Assembly: GCF_900142005.1 (NCBI RefSeq)
Contig: NZ_FQZL01000013.1
Location: forward strand, 1 to 64,000
Length of the DNA stretch: 64,000 nt
Direction: 5' to 3'
Origin: Dethiosulfatibacter aminovorans DSM 17477
GTDB taxonomy: Bacteria > Bacillota > Clostridia > Tissierellales > Dethiosulfatibacteraceae
A program made the position numbers and the translations under genes. This document shows, piece by piece, positions 17,099-25,848 of the stretch. Under the pieces are notes generated by a model, which searched no databases, was not told the origin of the DNA, and saw nothing but the letters and a program-made list of their open reading frames with translations. The stretch's first letter is position 1. Each line of letters starts with the position of its first letter.

Positions 17099-19416
17099 TG
17101 AAGGTAAGTGAAAAGAAGCTTCCAAAGATACTCAATGTTGTAAACCAGCCCATACCGAAAAGAGACGGCAGGAAGCTGGTCACTGGTGCTGCAGTATATA
17201 CGGATGACCTTGCTCCTGCTGATGCCCTCGTAGTGAAGGTGTTGAGAAGCAAGCACCATTTTGCGGAGATACTGAATATTGATACTGAAAAGGCTGAAAA
17301 GGTGGAAGGCGTGGAGTGCATCCTCACATACAGGGATGTGCCTGATGTGAGGATTACAAGAGCGGGACAGACATATCCCGAGCCGTCACCTCTGGATTGG
17401 AAGATACTGGACAAATATGTAAGATATATTGGAGACGAGGTTGCCGTAGTGGCTGCAAGGACCGAGGAACAGGCTGAAAGGGCGCTCAGGCTTATTAAGG
17501 TTGACTATCGTGTCATGGAGCCCGTTCTTGACTACAAGACTGCAGCCAAGTCCAAATCAATAGTCCATTTTGAGAAGGATTCCAGTGTAAACTATGACAT
17601 AGGCTTTGAACCTGAAAGAAATATTGCTGCCCATATTGATTTTGAAATAGGAGATTATGAAAAAGGTTTCAGGGAAAGTGAGATAATACTGGAAAGGGAA
17701 TATGAGACACAGGCGACAAATCCTGCAATGATGGAGCCTGTCACAACATTCACCTATTTGGATGAATATGACAGGATGACAGTTGTCTCGGCAACCCAGG
17801 TTCCCTTCCATGTAAGAAGGATGATTGCAAAGTCACTGGATATTCCCGTGAGCAGGGTTAGGGTGAAAAAACCGAGAATAGGTGGAGGCTTTGGACTCAA
17901 GCAGACTGCCGCTTCAGAATTCTTCCCGGCCCTGGTTACCCTCAGGACAGGAAAGGCTGCAAAGATTTATTATTCAAGAAAGGAAGTTTTCCTGGCTACA
18001 TCAAGAAGACATCCTTTTGTAATGAAGGTAAGAATTGGAGCCAACAGGGACGGCAGGATAAGGGCTTTTGATTTCCAGGCCATTTCTGATACGGGAGCCT
18101 TTGGAGAACATGCCAGTACGGTTATTGAAGCCTGCGGCGAGAAGATAATGGCCATGTACAACAAGGTGGACGGTTACAGGTTTGACGGTACTGCAGTATA
18201 TACAAACCTGCCGCCTTCAGGAGCCTTTAGGGGCTATGGAAAGACACAGGGGCTTTTTGCCGTGGAATCCATTGTAAATGAACTGGCAAAAGAGATTGGA
18301 ATGGACCCTACGGAACTTAGAAAAAGGAACCTTATCAAGAAGGGGGAAAACCTCCTTCTTGGGACAAGCCATGTCTACGGCGACGACATACTGAGACAGG
18401 ACAGCTGCGAACTGGATTTTCTAATAGACAGGGGCAAGGAACTGATAGGCTGGGATGAAAACTATCCTGGAAAAGATATGGGCAACAGAAAATTCAGAGG
18501 AGTTGGAATGGCCCTTTCAATCCAGGCGTCGGGAGTGCTCAACATTGACTCTGCAAATGCCACGCTGAAATTCAACAGCGACGGTTTCTTCACCCTTCTC
18601 ATAAGTGCAACGGACATGGGTACGGGATGCGATACCATACTGTCCCAGATGGCTGCAGAAGCGCTGCAGGTACCCCTTGAAAACATAGCTGTATATGCTG
18701 CAGACACTGATGTTACACCCTATGACGACGGATCCTATGCTTCCAGCTCAACCTATGTTACCGGAAGGGCTGTAGTTGAAGCATCGGAAAAGATTCTGGA
18801 AAAGCTGAAGAAGGAAGTATCGGAAATTTTTGATGCGGAAATTGATGAAATAGAATATGAAAACGGAGTTTTCACCTGGGACGGAAGCAGTGCAAGTCTC
18901 AGTGACCTGGGATACAGGCTCAACTGCAGACAGGTCATGGCAACCGGCAGTCATACATGCTCAACGGAAGCGCCTCCCTACAAGTCTGGCTTTGCCCTTG
19001 TAGAGGTGGATGCAGAAACGGGAAAGGTGGACGTGCTGGAGTGTGCAGGCGTAGTTGACTGTGGAACAGTCATAAACACAAACCTGTGTACGGTCCAGGC
19101 CCAGGGAGGAATACTCCAGGGGATAGGAATGGCCCTTTATGAGGACATCAACCATGACTTTGCAGGAAGGGAAATGAATGACAGCTTCATGACATACAAG
19201 ATACCCACAAGGAAGGATGCGCCGAAAATCATGGTGGATTTTGCAAAAAGCTACGAGCCTACGGGACCATACGGAGCCAAATCCATAGGAGAGGTAGTTT
19301 TAAATGCGGCGGCACCAGCCATAGCCGATGCAATTGACAATGCAATAGGTGTCAGGTTCAGGAAACTGCCTATAACTCCCGAGAAGGTATTCTTCGCACT
19401 GAATAAGGACGAGTAA
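17095..19416 (+). CDS. Molybdenum hydroxylase molybdopterin-binding subunit (set A)
   Basis: A 773-aa catalytic subunit of the xanthine dehydrogenase family, with the usual two-domain length. Cofactor motifs GGGFGLKQT, GAFRGYGKTQG and the C-terminal GPYGAKSIGE with the catalytic-type Glu are intact. Sequence and context (adenine and guanine deaminase genes, ygeW/hyuA/ssnA-like genes) point to a purine or hydroxypurine substrate. Some clostridial relatives carry labile selenium; no selenium-handling gene is in the window. It starts in an ATGA overlap with the FeS gene and is closely similar throughout to the set C protein at 33266. Confidence 0.93.
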   Translation: MMKVSEKKLPKILNVVNQPIPKRDGRKLVTGAAVYTDDLAPADALVVKVLRSKHHFAEILNIDTEKAEKVEGVECILTYRDVPDVRITRAGQTYPEPSPLDWKILDKYVRYIGDEVAVVAARTEEQAERALRLIKVDYRVMEPVLDYKTAAKSKSIVHFEKDSSVNYDIGFEPERNIAAHIDFEIGDYEKGFRESEIILEREYETQATNPAMMEPVTTFTYLDEYDRMTVVSATQVPFHVRRMIAKSLDIPVSRVRVKKPRIGGGFGLKQTAASEFFPALVTLRTGKAAKIYYSRKEVFLATSRRHPFVMKVRIGANRDGRIRAFDFQAISDTGAFGEHASTVIEACGEKIMAMYNKVDGYRFDGTAVYTNLPPSGAFRGYGKTQGLFAVESIVNELAKEIGMDPTELRKRNLIKKGENLLLGTSHVYGDDILRQDSCELDFLIDRGKELIGWDENYPGKDMGNRKFRGVGMALSIQASGVLNIDSANATLKFNSDGFFTLLISATDMGTGCDTILSQMAAEALQVPLENIAVYAADTDVTPYDDGSYASSSTYVTGRAVVEASEKILEKLKKEVSEIFDAEIDEIEYENGVFTWDGSSASLSDLGYRLNCRQVMATGSHTCSTEAPPYKSGFALVEVDAETGKVDVLECAGVVDCGTVINTNLCTVQAQGGILQGIGMALYEDINHDFAGREMNDSFMTYKIPTRKDAPKIMVDFAKSYEPTGPYGAKSIGEVVLNAAAPAIADAIDNAIGVRFRKLPITPEKVFFALNKDE

Positions 19417-19418
19417 TC

Positions 19419-19772
19419 ATGAAGATAGCCATTATAGCAAGAGAAAAGACCATGGAAAGATGTACTGCAAAGGGTTGTTTCAGGGCCTTCAACAACAGGG
19501 AGGACTCCTTTTGCGACTACGGCGAAGATGTGGAGCTTGCATCATTCATGAACGACGGTGGGGAGTTTGATCACAAGATTCAAAAGCTTATTGACCTGGG
19601 AGTTGATACGGTGCATATTTCCACCTGCATAAGGGGAAAGAATGAAAATTATGAGGAAATGGCTGAACAACTTTCCGAATATTTCAATATTGTAGGATAT
19701 ACCCATGGCAGTGTTGAAGGAAAAGCAAGAAGAGCTGTGTTCCTGGACAAGAAATCCGGTTCATGGAAATGA
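19419..19772 (+). CDS. CGGC-domain protein
   Basis: A 117-aa cytoplasmic protein starting 2 bp after the set A catalytic subunit, so cotranscribed with it. The N terminus KIAIIAREKT, cysteines in ERCTAKGCFRAF and the motif VHISTCIRGKN resemble the CGGC (PF08821) metal-binding family of anaerobes. Function is unknown; position suggests a role in maturation of the molybdenum or selenium site or in electron transfer. A strong terminator follows 32 bp after the stop. Confidence 0.7.
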   Translation: MKIAIIAREKTMERCTAKGCFRAFNNREDSFCDYGEDVELASFMNDGGEFDHKIQKLIDLGVDTVHISTCIRGKNENYEEMAEQLSEYFNIVGYTHGSVEGKARRAVFLDKKSGSWK

Positions 19773-19804
19773 TTGCGTTAAACCTGACAATATAATACGA
19801 TTTG

Positions 19805-19850
19805 AAAAAACACCGGAACATTTTATATAAACTGTTCCGGTGTTTTTTGC
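19805..19850. terminator. Intrinsic terminator closing the set A operon
   Basis: A 16-bp perfect stem AAAAAACACCGGAACA / TGTTCCGGTGTTTTTT with a 12-nt loop. It separates the set A operon from the promoter and leader of set B. Confidence 0.95.
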
Positions 19851-19861
19851 TTTACATGAAG

Positions 19862-19890
19862 TTGTCTTTTCTATTACTCTGGGATATAAT
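19862..19890 (+). promoter_or_regulatory. Sigma-A promoter of the set B purine operon
   Basis: TTGTCT (19862-19867), 17-bp spacer, perfect TATAAT (19885-19890). The predicted start near 19897 leaves an untranslated leader of about 200 nt. Confidence 0.7.
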
Positions 19891-19896
19891 ATATAT

Positions 19897-20090
19897 AATG
19901 AGATACAATCGGTGAAGACTTGCTGCACGCTTGACATCTGAGGGAAGTAAAAGCATGTTTTCTTTTGTATTTATTGGCTAAAAAAGCATATCCATCTTGC
20001 TTGGTAAAATCCAAGACTACATGAAGGCATGCATCCATATTCTGGTATGGGTAGTTTGCTGTGTAGTCTTTTTTTATATTTTTTTACGGA
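19897..20090 (+). promoter_or_regulatory. Long leader with intrinsic terminator (candidate riboswitch) before set B
   Basis: The leader ends in a terminator: AAGACTACA (20013-20021) pairs with TGTAGTCTT (20062-20070), enclosing ATCCATA / TATGGGT (20033-20052), followed by a long T-rich run to 20086, just before the ribosome site. Upstream, CTTGG-TAAAAT-CCAAG (near 19998-20013) uses bases next to the terminator stem, and AAGACT at 19916-19921 could compete for AGTCTT of the terminator, so alternative folds are possible. Molybdenum cofactor and purine riboswitches control such genes elsewhere, but neither consensus could be matched by eye. Confidence 0.6.
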
Positions 20091-20097
20091 GGTGCCC

Positions 20098-22170
20098 ATG
20101 AAAATAACGGACAGGATTAGCAGGGTAGATGTTGTTGAAAAAATAAGTGGAAAAGCCCGGTATATCGAAGATATGAAATTTGAAAACCTGCACTATGGAA
20201 GGACACTGAGAAGCGAAATAGCAAAAGGCAGGATAAAATGCATTAAATACCCGGATATTCCGGAAAACCTTTGGGTTATAGATGCAGATGATACCTTCAT
20301 TAACCAGGTAAAGATGATTGAGACTGACATGCCCATATTTGCAGACGGCTATGTCAACTACAGGGGAGAACCCATCGCCCTCATAGTGGGAAGGGACAAG
20401 AATGAAATCATAAGGTTCATGAAAAATATTGAAGTGGAATATGAAGAGGAAGAGCCCGTATTTGAGTTCGGAGGCAATGAAAATATCTTTTCCGAACAGG
20501 AATACACCAAGGGGGACATCGAAAACCTTGATTACGACGAAGTATTTGAAAGGTCATATTCTACAGGATATCAGGAACAGCTATACATGGAGAAGCACGG
20601 ATTGGTGGGAGACTATTCCGATGGAAAGCTTATCATCCACGGTTCCATGCAATGCCCCTACTATATAAAAAACGCCCTCATACATTCCACAGGACTTGCC
20701 GACCACGACATAAGGGTAATACAGACTGAAACAGGGGGCGCTTTTGGAGGCAAGGAGGAGTATCCGTCACTTCTGGCATGCCAGGTCGCTGCAGCTTCCA
20801 TGAAGATAGGGGCTCCCGTAAGACTCATCTTCGACAGGAGAGAAGACATAGTCTATACAACCAAAAGACATCCCTCGAAGACCATTGTGAAAACATATTT
20901 GAAAGACAACAGAATTGCAGGTATGGAATTTGACTTTGGGATAGATGCAGGACCATATCTTGGCCTGTCCGATGTAGTTCTTCAGAGAGGTATACTTTCC
21001 CTTACAGGATGCTATCTCATAGAAAACCTTAGGGTAAAGGGAAGGACATACAGGACAAACAATGTATTCACCGGAGCATTCAGGGGATTTGGTGCTCCCC
21101 AGACTCTGTTTGCACTTGAAATGCATATGAACCAGCTTGCAAGCCACCTGGGCTATGATCCGCTGGAATTTAGAAGACCGTATTTTGTGAAAAGAGGAGA
21201 TCTTTCATCGACTTCGGGAATTTACAACGAGGAAATAAAGCTGGATGAAATGGCCGACAGGCTTGTTGAAATGGCAGGATATTACAAGCTCAAGGAAGAA
21301 ATGGGAAATTACAGGGGAATAGGAATGTCCTTCATCCCCCATGGAGGAGGCTTTACCGGGGACGGTGAGGCAGAACATATAAAAAGTGTTGTTAAGCTGG
21401 TGAAGGATGTGAACGGGTATGTACGCATACTGGTATCGTCGGTGGAAATGGGCCAGGGAGCAAAGACTGTACTTTCAAAAATTGTTGCATCGGTACTGGA
21501 GATAGATATGGACAAGGTTATATATGACAATCCCGATACTTTGTATGTGCCGGACTCCGGGCCCACAGTCGCATCAAGGACCACCATGGTCGTTGGAGGA
21601 TTGTTGTATAAGGCTGCCCTCAGGCTTAAGGACAAAATGGATTCTTCTGATGAAATAGAGGTGATCGAGCACTACAGGCAGCCTGACTATGTGAAGTGGG
21701 ACCAGGAAAATCTCAGGGGAAATGCATACATGTCATACTCATGGTCTGCAGTCCTTGCCGTTGTGGAAATCGATCCGCTGACTCTTGAGATTACCTGTAA
21801 AGACATATATGCAGTATATGATGTGGGAATGCCAATAGATGAAAGGACGTTTCTTGGACAGGTTCACGGAGGCATAGCCCAGGGACTTGGATATGCCATC
21901 CTTGAAGTGATGACTTCAAAGGACGGACTCATAGAACACAACAATTTTTCATCCTATACCGTACCTACGATTGTAGACATGCCAAGGATGCATACTGACT
22001 GGATACTAAACCCTTACGAGGAAGGTCCATTTGGAGCCAAGGCTGCTGGCGAACTGACACTGGTGGGGGTTGCACCGGCTATAGCCGCTGCAATTGAAAA
22101 TGCATTGGATGTTGAAATCAGGGAACTCCCTGTCACTTCGGAAAAACTGCTAAAGGAGCTGCTGATATGA
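20098..22170 (+). CDS. Molybdenum hydroxylase molybdopterin-binding subunit (set B)
   Basis: A 690-aa catalytic subunit of the xanthine dehydrogenase family. ATG 20098 is chosen with GGAGGTG upstream; an in-frame extension to 20029 would translate through the terminator hairpin. Motifs GGAFGGKEE, GAFRGFGAPQ and GPFGAKAAGE are intact. It is about 80 residues shorter than sets A and C and diverges from them, and the gene order here is Mo-FeS-FAD, so it is a separate lineage, plausibly acting on a different purine (compare XdhA and XdhD in the E. coli cluster). First gene of a long operon. Confidence 0.92.
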   Translation: MKITDRISRVDVVEKISGKARYIEDMKFENLHYGRTLRSEIAKGRIKCIKYPDIPENLWVIDADDTFINQVKMIETDMPIFADGYVNYRGEPIALIVGRDKNEIIRFMKNIEVEYEEEEPVFEFGGNENIFSEQEYTKGDIENLDYDEVFERSYSTGYQEQLYMEKHGLVGDYSDGKLIIHGSMQCPYYIKNALIHSTGLADHDIRVIQTETGGAFGGKEEYPSLLACQVAAASMKIGAPVRLIFDRREDIVYTTKRHPSKTIVKTYLKDNRIAGMEFDFGIDAGPYLGLSDVVLQRGILSLTGCYLIENLRVKGRTYRTNNVFTGAFRGFGAPQTLFALEMHMNQLASHLGYDPLEFRRPYFVKRGDLSSTSGIYNEEIKLDEMADRLVEMAGYYKLKEEMGNYRGIGMSFIPHGGGFTGDGEAEHIKSVVKLVKDVNGYVRILVSSVEMGQGAKTVLSKIVASVLEIDMDKVIYDNPDTLYVPDSGPTVASRTTMVVGGLLYKAALRLKDKMDSSDEIEVIEHYRQPDYVKWDQENLRGNAYMSYSWSAVLAVVEIDPLTLEITCKDIYAVYDVGMPIDERTFLGQVHGGIAQGLGYAILEVMTSKDGLIEHNNFSSYTVPTIVDMPRMHTDWILNPYEEGPFGAKAAGELTLVGVAPAIAAAIENALDVEIRELPVTSEKLLKELLI

Positions 22171-22637
22171 TCATAGAATTCAAGTTGAACGGAGAAGATG
22201 TAAAGGTGGAAACGGGTCTTGCAATGAGACTTCTTGATGTAATAAGGAACGACTTTGGACTGACGGGAACCAAGGAAGGCTGTGCGGAGGGAGAGTGCGG
22301 AGCCTGCATAGTATTCCTGGATGGAATGATAGTGAACTCCTGCATGGTGCCTATGAACAATGTAATGGGAAAAGAGGTTGTAACCATAGAAGGGTTTTCA
22401 AGGACTGAAAGGTACAAGAAAATTGAGAAGGCCTTCATGGAAGAAGGTGCAGTACAGTGTGGATTCTGCACTCCTGGAATGGTTATGGCTACTGAAGGGC
22501 TCCTGAGGCTCGGCATATCCCTTACGGAGGAAGATATCAAGAAAGGGCTTTCAGGCAACATATGCAGATGTACCGGATATGAAGCCATATACAGGGCTGT
22601 CAGGAAACTTACACAGGAGGCGGTATTGAATGATTGA
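22167..22637 (+). CDS. Molybdenum hydroxylase 2Fe-2S subunit (set B)
   Basis: A 156-aa two-cluster iron-sulfur subunit: GCAEGECGACIVFLDG, then CGFCTPGM and ICRCTGYE. It overlaps the catalytic gene by 4 bp (ATGA) and the FAD gene by 8 bp, showing translational coupling in a three-subunit enzyme. Confidence 0.95.
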   Translation: MIIEFKLNGEDVKVETGLAMRLLDVIRNDFGLTGTKEGCAEGECGACIVFLDGMIVNSCMVPMNNVMGKEVVTIEGFSRTERYKKIEKAFMEEGAVQCGFCTPGMVMATEGLLRLGISLTEEDIKKGLSGNICRCTGYEAIYRAVRKLTQEAVLND

Positions 22638-23472
22638 TTGCAGAAGACCGGAAAATGTCGACGAACTGCTGGAAACCCTGGATTCAGGCAAATTCAGGAT
22701 TTTTGCCGGTGGAACCGACCTTATGGTAAGGAAGAGACAGTGGCAGGGAGCCGAAAGAAGATTTGAAGAAGATATTGTATTCATTGAACAGATAGATGAA
22801 CTAAAGGGAATAACCGAGGACAAGGAGCATTATCATATAAAGACATGCACCACCCATTCAAGCATGGAAAAATCATTGGTACTTCCCGAGTGCATAAGGC
22901 TTCCTTACAGGCTTATGGGAAATCCGGCCATCAGGAATGTGGCAACTGTAGGTGGGAATATCGTAAATGCGGCACAGGTGGCGGATAGTCTTCCCCTTCT
23001 ATATGCAATGGATGGGAAAATACTTCTCAAAAGCAAGAACGGATCAAGGATACTGCCAATGGATGAATTCATAAAGGGCAAGTACCGGACGGAAATCAGG
23101 GGAAATGAATTTCTTTACGAGGTTATCATACCCAAGCTGAACATAAGGGGATTCAGATATAAAAAAGTTGGCTCCAGGAAGGCAAGCATACTGTCAAAGT
23201 TTTCAGTGGTTTTTCTTTACGGCATGGATGGGGTCAATCTTGAATATATAAGGGTTGCCATAGGAGCGGTCAATGAAACACCCGTAAGGAACAGGGACGC
23301 TGAAGAAAAGTTTGTGGAAAACCGAGACGTAGGGGAATTTCTTACAGCTATAAGGAAGGACCTTCATGGATCCGACGACAAGAGGTCTACCAGGCTTTAC
23401 AGGGAGGAAGCAAGTCTTAGGATCGTTGCTGAATACCTCAATGAATTGCTGAGGGGTGACAGCTATGAATAG
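22630..23472 (+). CDS. Molybdenum hydroxylase FAD subunit (set B)
   Basis: A 280-aa FAD-binding subunit with the canonical flavin motifs FAGGTDLMV (about residue 27) and NVATVGGNIVNAA (about 102), and a C-terminal CO-dehydrogenase-flavoprotein-type domain. Compared with the set A and C FAD subunits it keeps the classical AGGTD. An ACAGGAGGCG ribosome site precedes the ATG. It overlaps the following peptidase gene by 8 bp. Confidence 0.93.
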   Translation: MIDCRRPENVDELLETLDSGKFRIFAGGTDLMVRKRQWQGAERRFEEDIVFIEQIDELKGITEDKEHYHIKTCTTHSSMEKSLVLPECIRLPYRLMGNPAIRNVATVGGNIVNAAQVADSLPLLYAMDGKILLKSKNGSRILPMDEFIKGKYRTEIRGNEFLYEVIIPKLNIRGFRYKKVGSRKASILSKFSVVFLYGMDGVNLEYIRVAIGAVNETPVRNRDAEEKFVENRDVGEFLTAIRKDLHGSDDKRSTRLYREEASLRIVAEYLNELLRGDSYE

Positions 23473-24682
23473 GCTGAAAAGGATGGATAAGATCGCTGAT
23501 GAAATGAAGAATGATGTTGAAGGTTTCCTGAGGGACCTCATAGCCATAAAGTCCACCAGTACGGAAGAGGAAGAGGTGGTGAAAAGGATCAGGGAGGAAA
23601 TGGAAGTCCTTGATTTTGATGAAATAATAATTGACAGGATGGGAAACATCCTTGGAAGGGTAGGAGATGGAAAAAATGTCTTTGCATATGACGGTCACAT
23701 AGACACCGTTGATGTAGGCTGGGAGGACAATTGGGAATTCCATCCTTTCCAGGGCAAGGAAGATGAGGAATATATTTACGGCAGAGGCGCCAGCGACCAG
23801 AAGGGAGGCTTTGCATCCTGCCTCTATGGAGCGGCCATTGCGAAGAAGGCGGGGTTTCTTGACGGAGTAAGCCTCTGGGTTGTGGGGTCCGTTCAGGAGG
23901 AAGACTGCGACGGGTTGTGCTGGCAGCATATACTGGAGGAAGAAACAATAAATCCTGAATTTGTCGTACTCACCGAACCTACAGGCTTGAACGTCTACAG
24001 AGGCCATCGGGGCAGGATGGAAATAAAGGTTTCCGTCAAGGGCATAAGTGCCCATGGTTCAGCTCCTGAAAGGGGAGATAATGCAATCTACAAGATGGCA
24101 TCAATCCTGAAGGAACTGGAGGTTTTAAATGAAAGACTCAAATATGATGAATTTCTTGGAAAGGGCACGCTGACAGTTTCAGAGATTTTCTACACCTCGC
24201 CGTCCAGATGTGCAGTGGCGGATGGCTGCTCCATATCCGTGGACAGGAGGCTTACCTTTGGGGAAACAAAGGATTCAGCCATAGGAGAGATAAAGGATTT
24301 GAAGAGTGTATCTGAAAGCGGTGCAGAAGTTGAGATGTATACATATTCGGAAGAGTCATATACGGGACTTGTACAGGAGGTTGACTGCTATTTTCCTACC
24401 TGGGTTGTAGGTGAGGACAGCAAATACTGCGCAATTCTTCTTGAATCATGTGAAAAGGTACTGGGAAGAAGACCTCTTCTCGATAAATGGACATTTTCCA
24501 CCAACGGTGTTGCAATAATGGGTATGAAGAACATTCCCTGCATAGGCTTCGGTCCAGGAAGGGAGGAGGAAGCCCACGCTCCCAATGAGAAGATTCTGAA
24601 GGAAGAGCTGATGAATGCAGTGAAGGTTTATGCAATTATTCCGGAATTATATAAAGGAGGACAGCAATGGCAGGAAGATTAA
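23465..24682 (+). CDS. ygeY: M20 family metallopeptidase (YgeY-like)
   Basis: A 405-aa zinc hydrolase of the ArgE/DapE family. Metal motifs DGHIDTVDVG, GRGASDQKGG and the catalytic Glu pair in VQEEDCDG are present, as is the dimerisation-domain HGSAPERGDNA. ATG 23465 gives a 9-nt distance to GAGGGG; GTG 23456 is an alternative. YgeY is a regular member of the anaerobic purine/urate degradation cluster, where it is thought to hydrolyse a ureido or amide intermediate. It overlaps the YgeW-like carbamoyltransferase gene by 16 bp. Confidence 0.85.
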   Translation: MNRLKRMDKIADEMKNDVEGFLRDLIAIKSTSTEEEEVVKRIREEMEVLDFDEIIIDRMGNILGRVGDGKNVFAYDGHIDTVDVGWEDNWEFHPFQGKEDEEYIYGRGASDQKGGFASCLYGAAIAKKAGFLDGVSLWVVGSVQEEDCDGLCWQHILEEETINPEFVVLTEPTGLNVYRGHRGRMEIKVSVKGISAHGSAPERGDNAIYKMASILKELEVLNERLKYDEFLGKGTLTVSEIFYTSPSRCAVADGCSISVDRRLTFGETKDSAIGEIKDLKSVSESGAEVEMYTYSEESYTGLVQEVDCYFPTWVVGEDSKYCAILLESCEKVLGRRPLLDKWTFSTNGVAIMGMKNIPCIGFGPGREEEAHAPNEKILKEELMNAVKVYAIIPELYKGGQQWQED

Positions 24683-25629
24683 AGGGAAAGGATTTCATTA
24701 CCTTGAGGGATTGGACAAACGACGAGATAAACATGCTTTTGGATGCATCGGCAGACCTTAAGAGAAAGTTTTACATGGACATACCTACGCCTATACTTCC
24801 ATACAAGACCATATTCCTCATGTTTTTCGAGCAGTCCACAAGGACACGGAATTCCATGGAGGCGGGAATCGCCCAACTGGGAGGCCATGCAAACTTTCTT
24901 GACACTTCAACAATGCAGATCAGCCACGGCGAGGTCGCACGGGATACTGCAAAGATACTGTCAAGCTACGGACACGGCATAGCCTGCCGGAACTGCAACT
25001 GGCAGGAGGGGAACAAGTATCTGAACGACATGGCGGCGAATTCATCCACTCCCATAATGAACCTCCAGTGCGACCTTTTCCATCCCATGCAGGGTATAGC
25101 CGACCTTATGACCATAAAGGAAAAGCATCCCGATACCGAAAGACTGAAGGTTTCCATAATATGGGCGTATGCAACATCCCACAAGAAACCAATAAGCGTT
25201 CCACTTACCCAGATACTTCTGTTCCCTAGATACAAGATGGATGTTACCCTTGCTTATCCCGAGGGATTTGAGCTTCCCGACTGGGCAATAGAAGAGGCGG
25301 TGGAAAACGCAAAGAAATACGGCGGTGGATTCAGGATAACCCATGACATGGAGGAAGCCTACAGGGACGCCGACATAGTCATACCGAAGAACTGGGGTTC
25401 GTGGAGTTCAAAGAATCCCCATGTGGACATAGAGGATTTCAAGGACTGGAAGTGTATCGGGAAGCTCATGGAGATGGCTTCCAAGGATGTTTATTACATG
25501 CATGCTCTCCCTGCAGACAGGGGAAACGAGGTGGAAGATTCCGTAATTGATGGAGACCATTCCATAGTCTACCAGGAGGCGGAGAATCGGCTTCATACGG
25601 CCAAAGGAGTGATGAGTCTCATCTTGTAG
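24667..25629 (+). CDS. ygeW: Ornithine/aspartate carbamoyltransferase family protein (YgeW-like)
   Basis: A 320-aa carbamoyltransferase. The carbamoyl-phosphate motif EQSTRTRNSM (about residue 56), a modified HPMQGIADLMT for the usual HPCQ and a C-terminal HALPADRGNEV are visible. Context identifies it with YgeW, a knotted carbamoyltransferase of unassigned amino substrate that in purine fermenters would yield carbamoyl phosphate for ATP synthesis; no carbamate kinase is in the window. It is shorter than the roughly 400-aa E. coli YgeW. An AAAGGAGGA ribosome site precedes the ATG. Confidence 0.82.
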   Translation: MAGRLKGKDFITLRDWTNDEINMLLDASADLKRKFYMDIPTPILPYKTIFLMFFEQSTRTRNSMEAGIAQLGGHANFLDTSTMQISHGEVARDTAKILSSYGHGIACRNCNWQEGNKYLNDMAANSSTPIMNLQCDLFHPMQGIADLMTIKEKHPDTERLKVSIIWAYATSHKKPISVPLTQILLFPRYKMDVTLAYPEGFELPDWAIEEAVENAKKYGGGFRITHDMEEAYRDADIVIPKNWGSWSSKNPHVDIEDFKDWKCIGKLMEMASKDVYYMHALPADRGNEVEDSVIDGDHSIVYQEAENRLHTAKGVMSLIL

Positions 25630-25679
25630 ATTTCAGAGTTCGTTCATGTGAAATATGGCAATTTTTCAATAACCACAAA

Positions 25680-25788
25680 AGGATAATCGGTGAATTTGTG
25701 AGGTCTCGAATTCGAGATACGTCAATTGTCCTTATGAAATCAAAATTGACGTGTTGAGTGAGTAGGGAACAAATTCAGCGATTATCCT
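25680..25788 (+). ncRNA. 109-nt three-way-junction element between the YgeW-like and PLP genes
   Basis: AGGATAATCG-G-TGAATTTGT (25680-25699) pairs with ACAAATTCA-G-CGATTATCCT (25769-25788): 19 base pairs interrupted by one G-G mismatch. Inside lie two hairpins, TCTCG-AATT-CGAGA (25704-25717) and ACGTCAATT / AATTGACGT (25719-25752, 16-nt loop). No T-run follows, so it is not a simple terminator. It may be a structured RNA that tunes the operon, an RNase processing site, or a small inverted-repeat mobile element. It occupies most of the 219-bp gap. Confidence 0.55.
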
Positions 25789-25848
25789 GAAACCTGGCTG
25801 AAAACAAAAAGCTACATATATTCAATTCCATATAAAGGAGACGATACC

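Noticed and set aside
20029-20097. N-terminal extension of hydroxylase set B
   Set aside because: It translates through the terminator hairpin and T-run; ATG 20098 has a proper GGAGG site and aligns with the family.
22133-22588. Long minus-strand open frame
   Set aside because: Antisense of the set B 2Fe-2S gene, which has all cysteine motifs.
25680-25788. Classical purine riboswitch
   Set aside because: The three-way layout fits superficially, but the closing stem is far too long, loop lengths are wrong, and conserved junction bases were not found.
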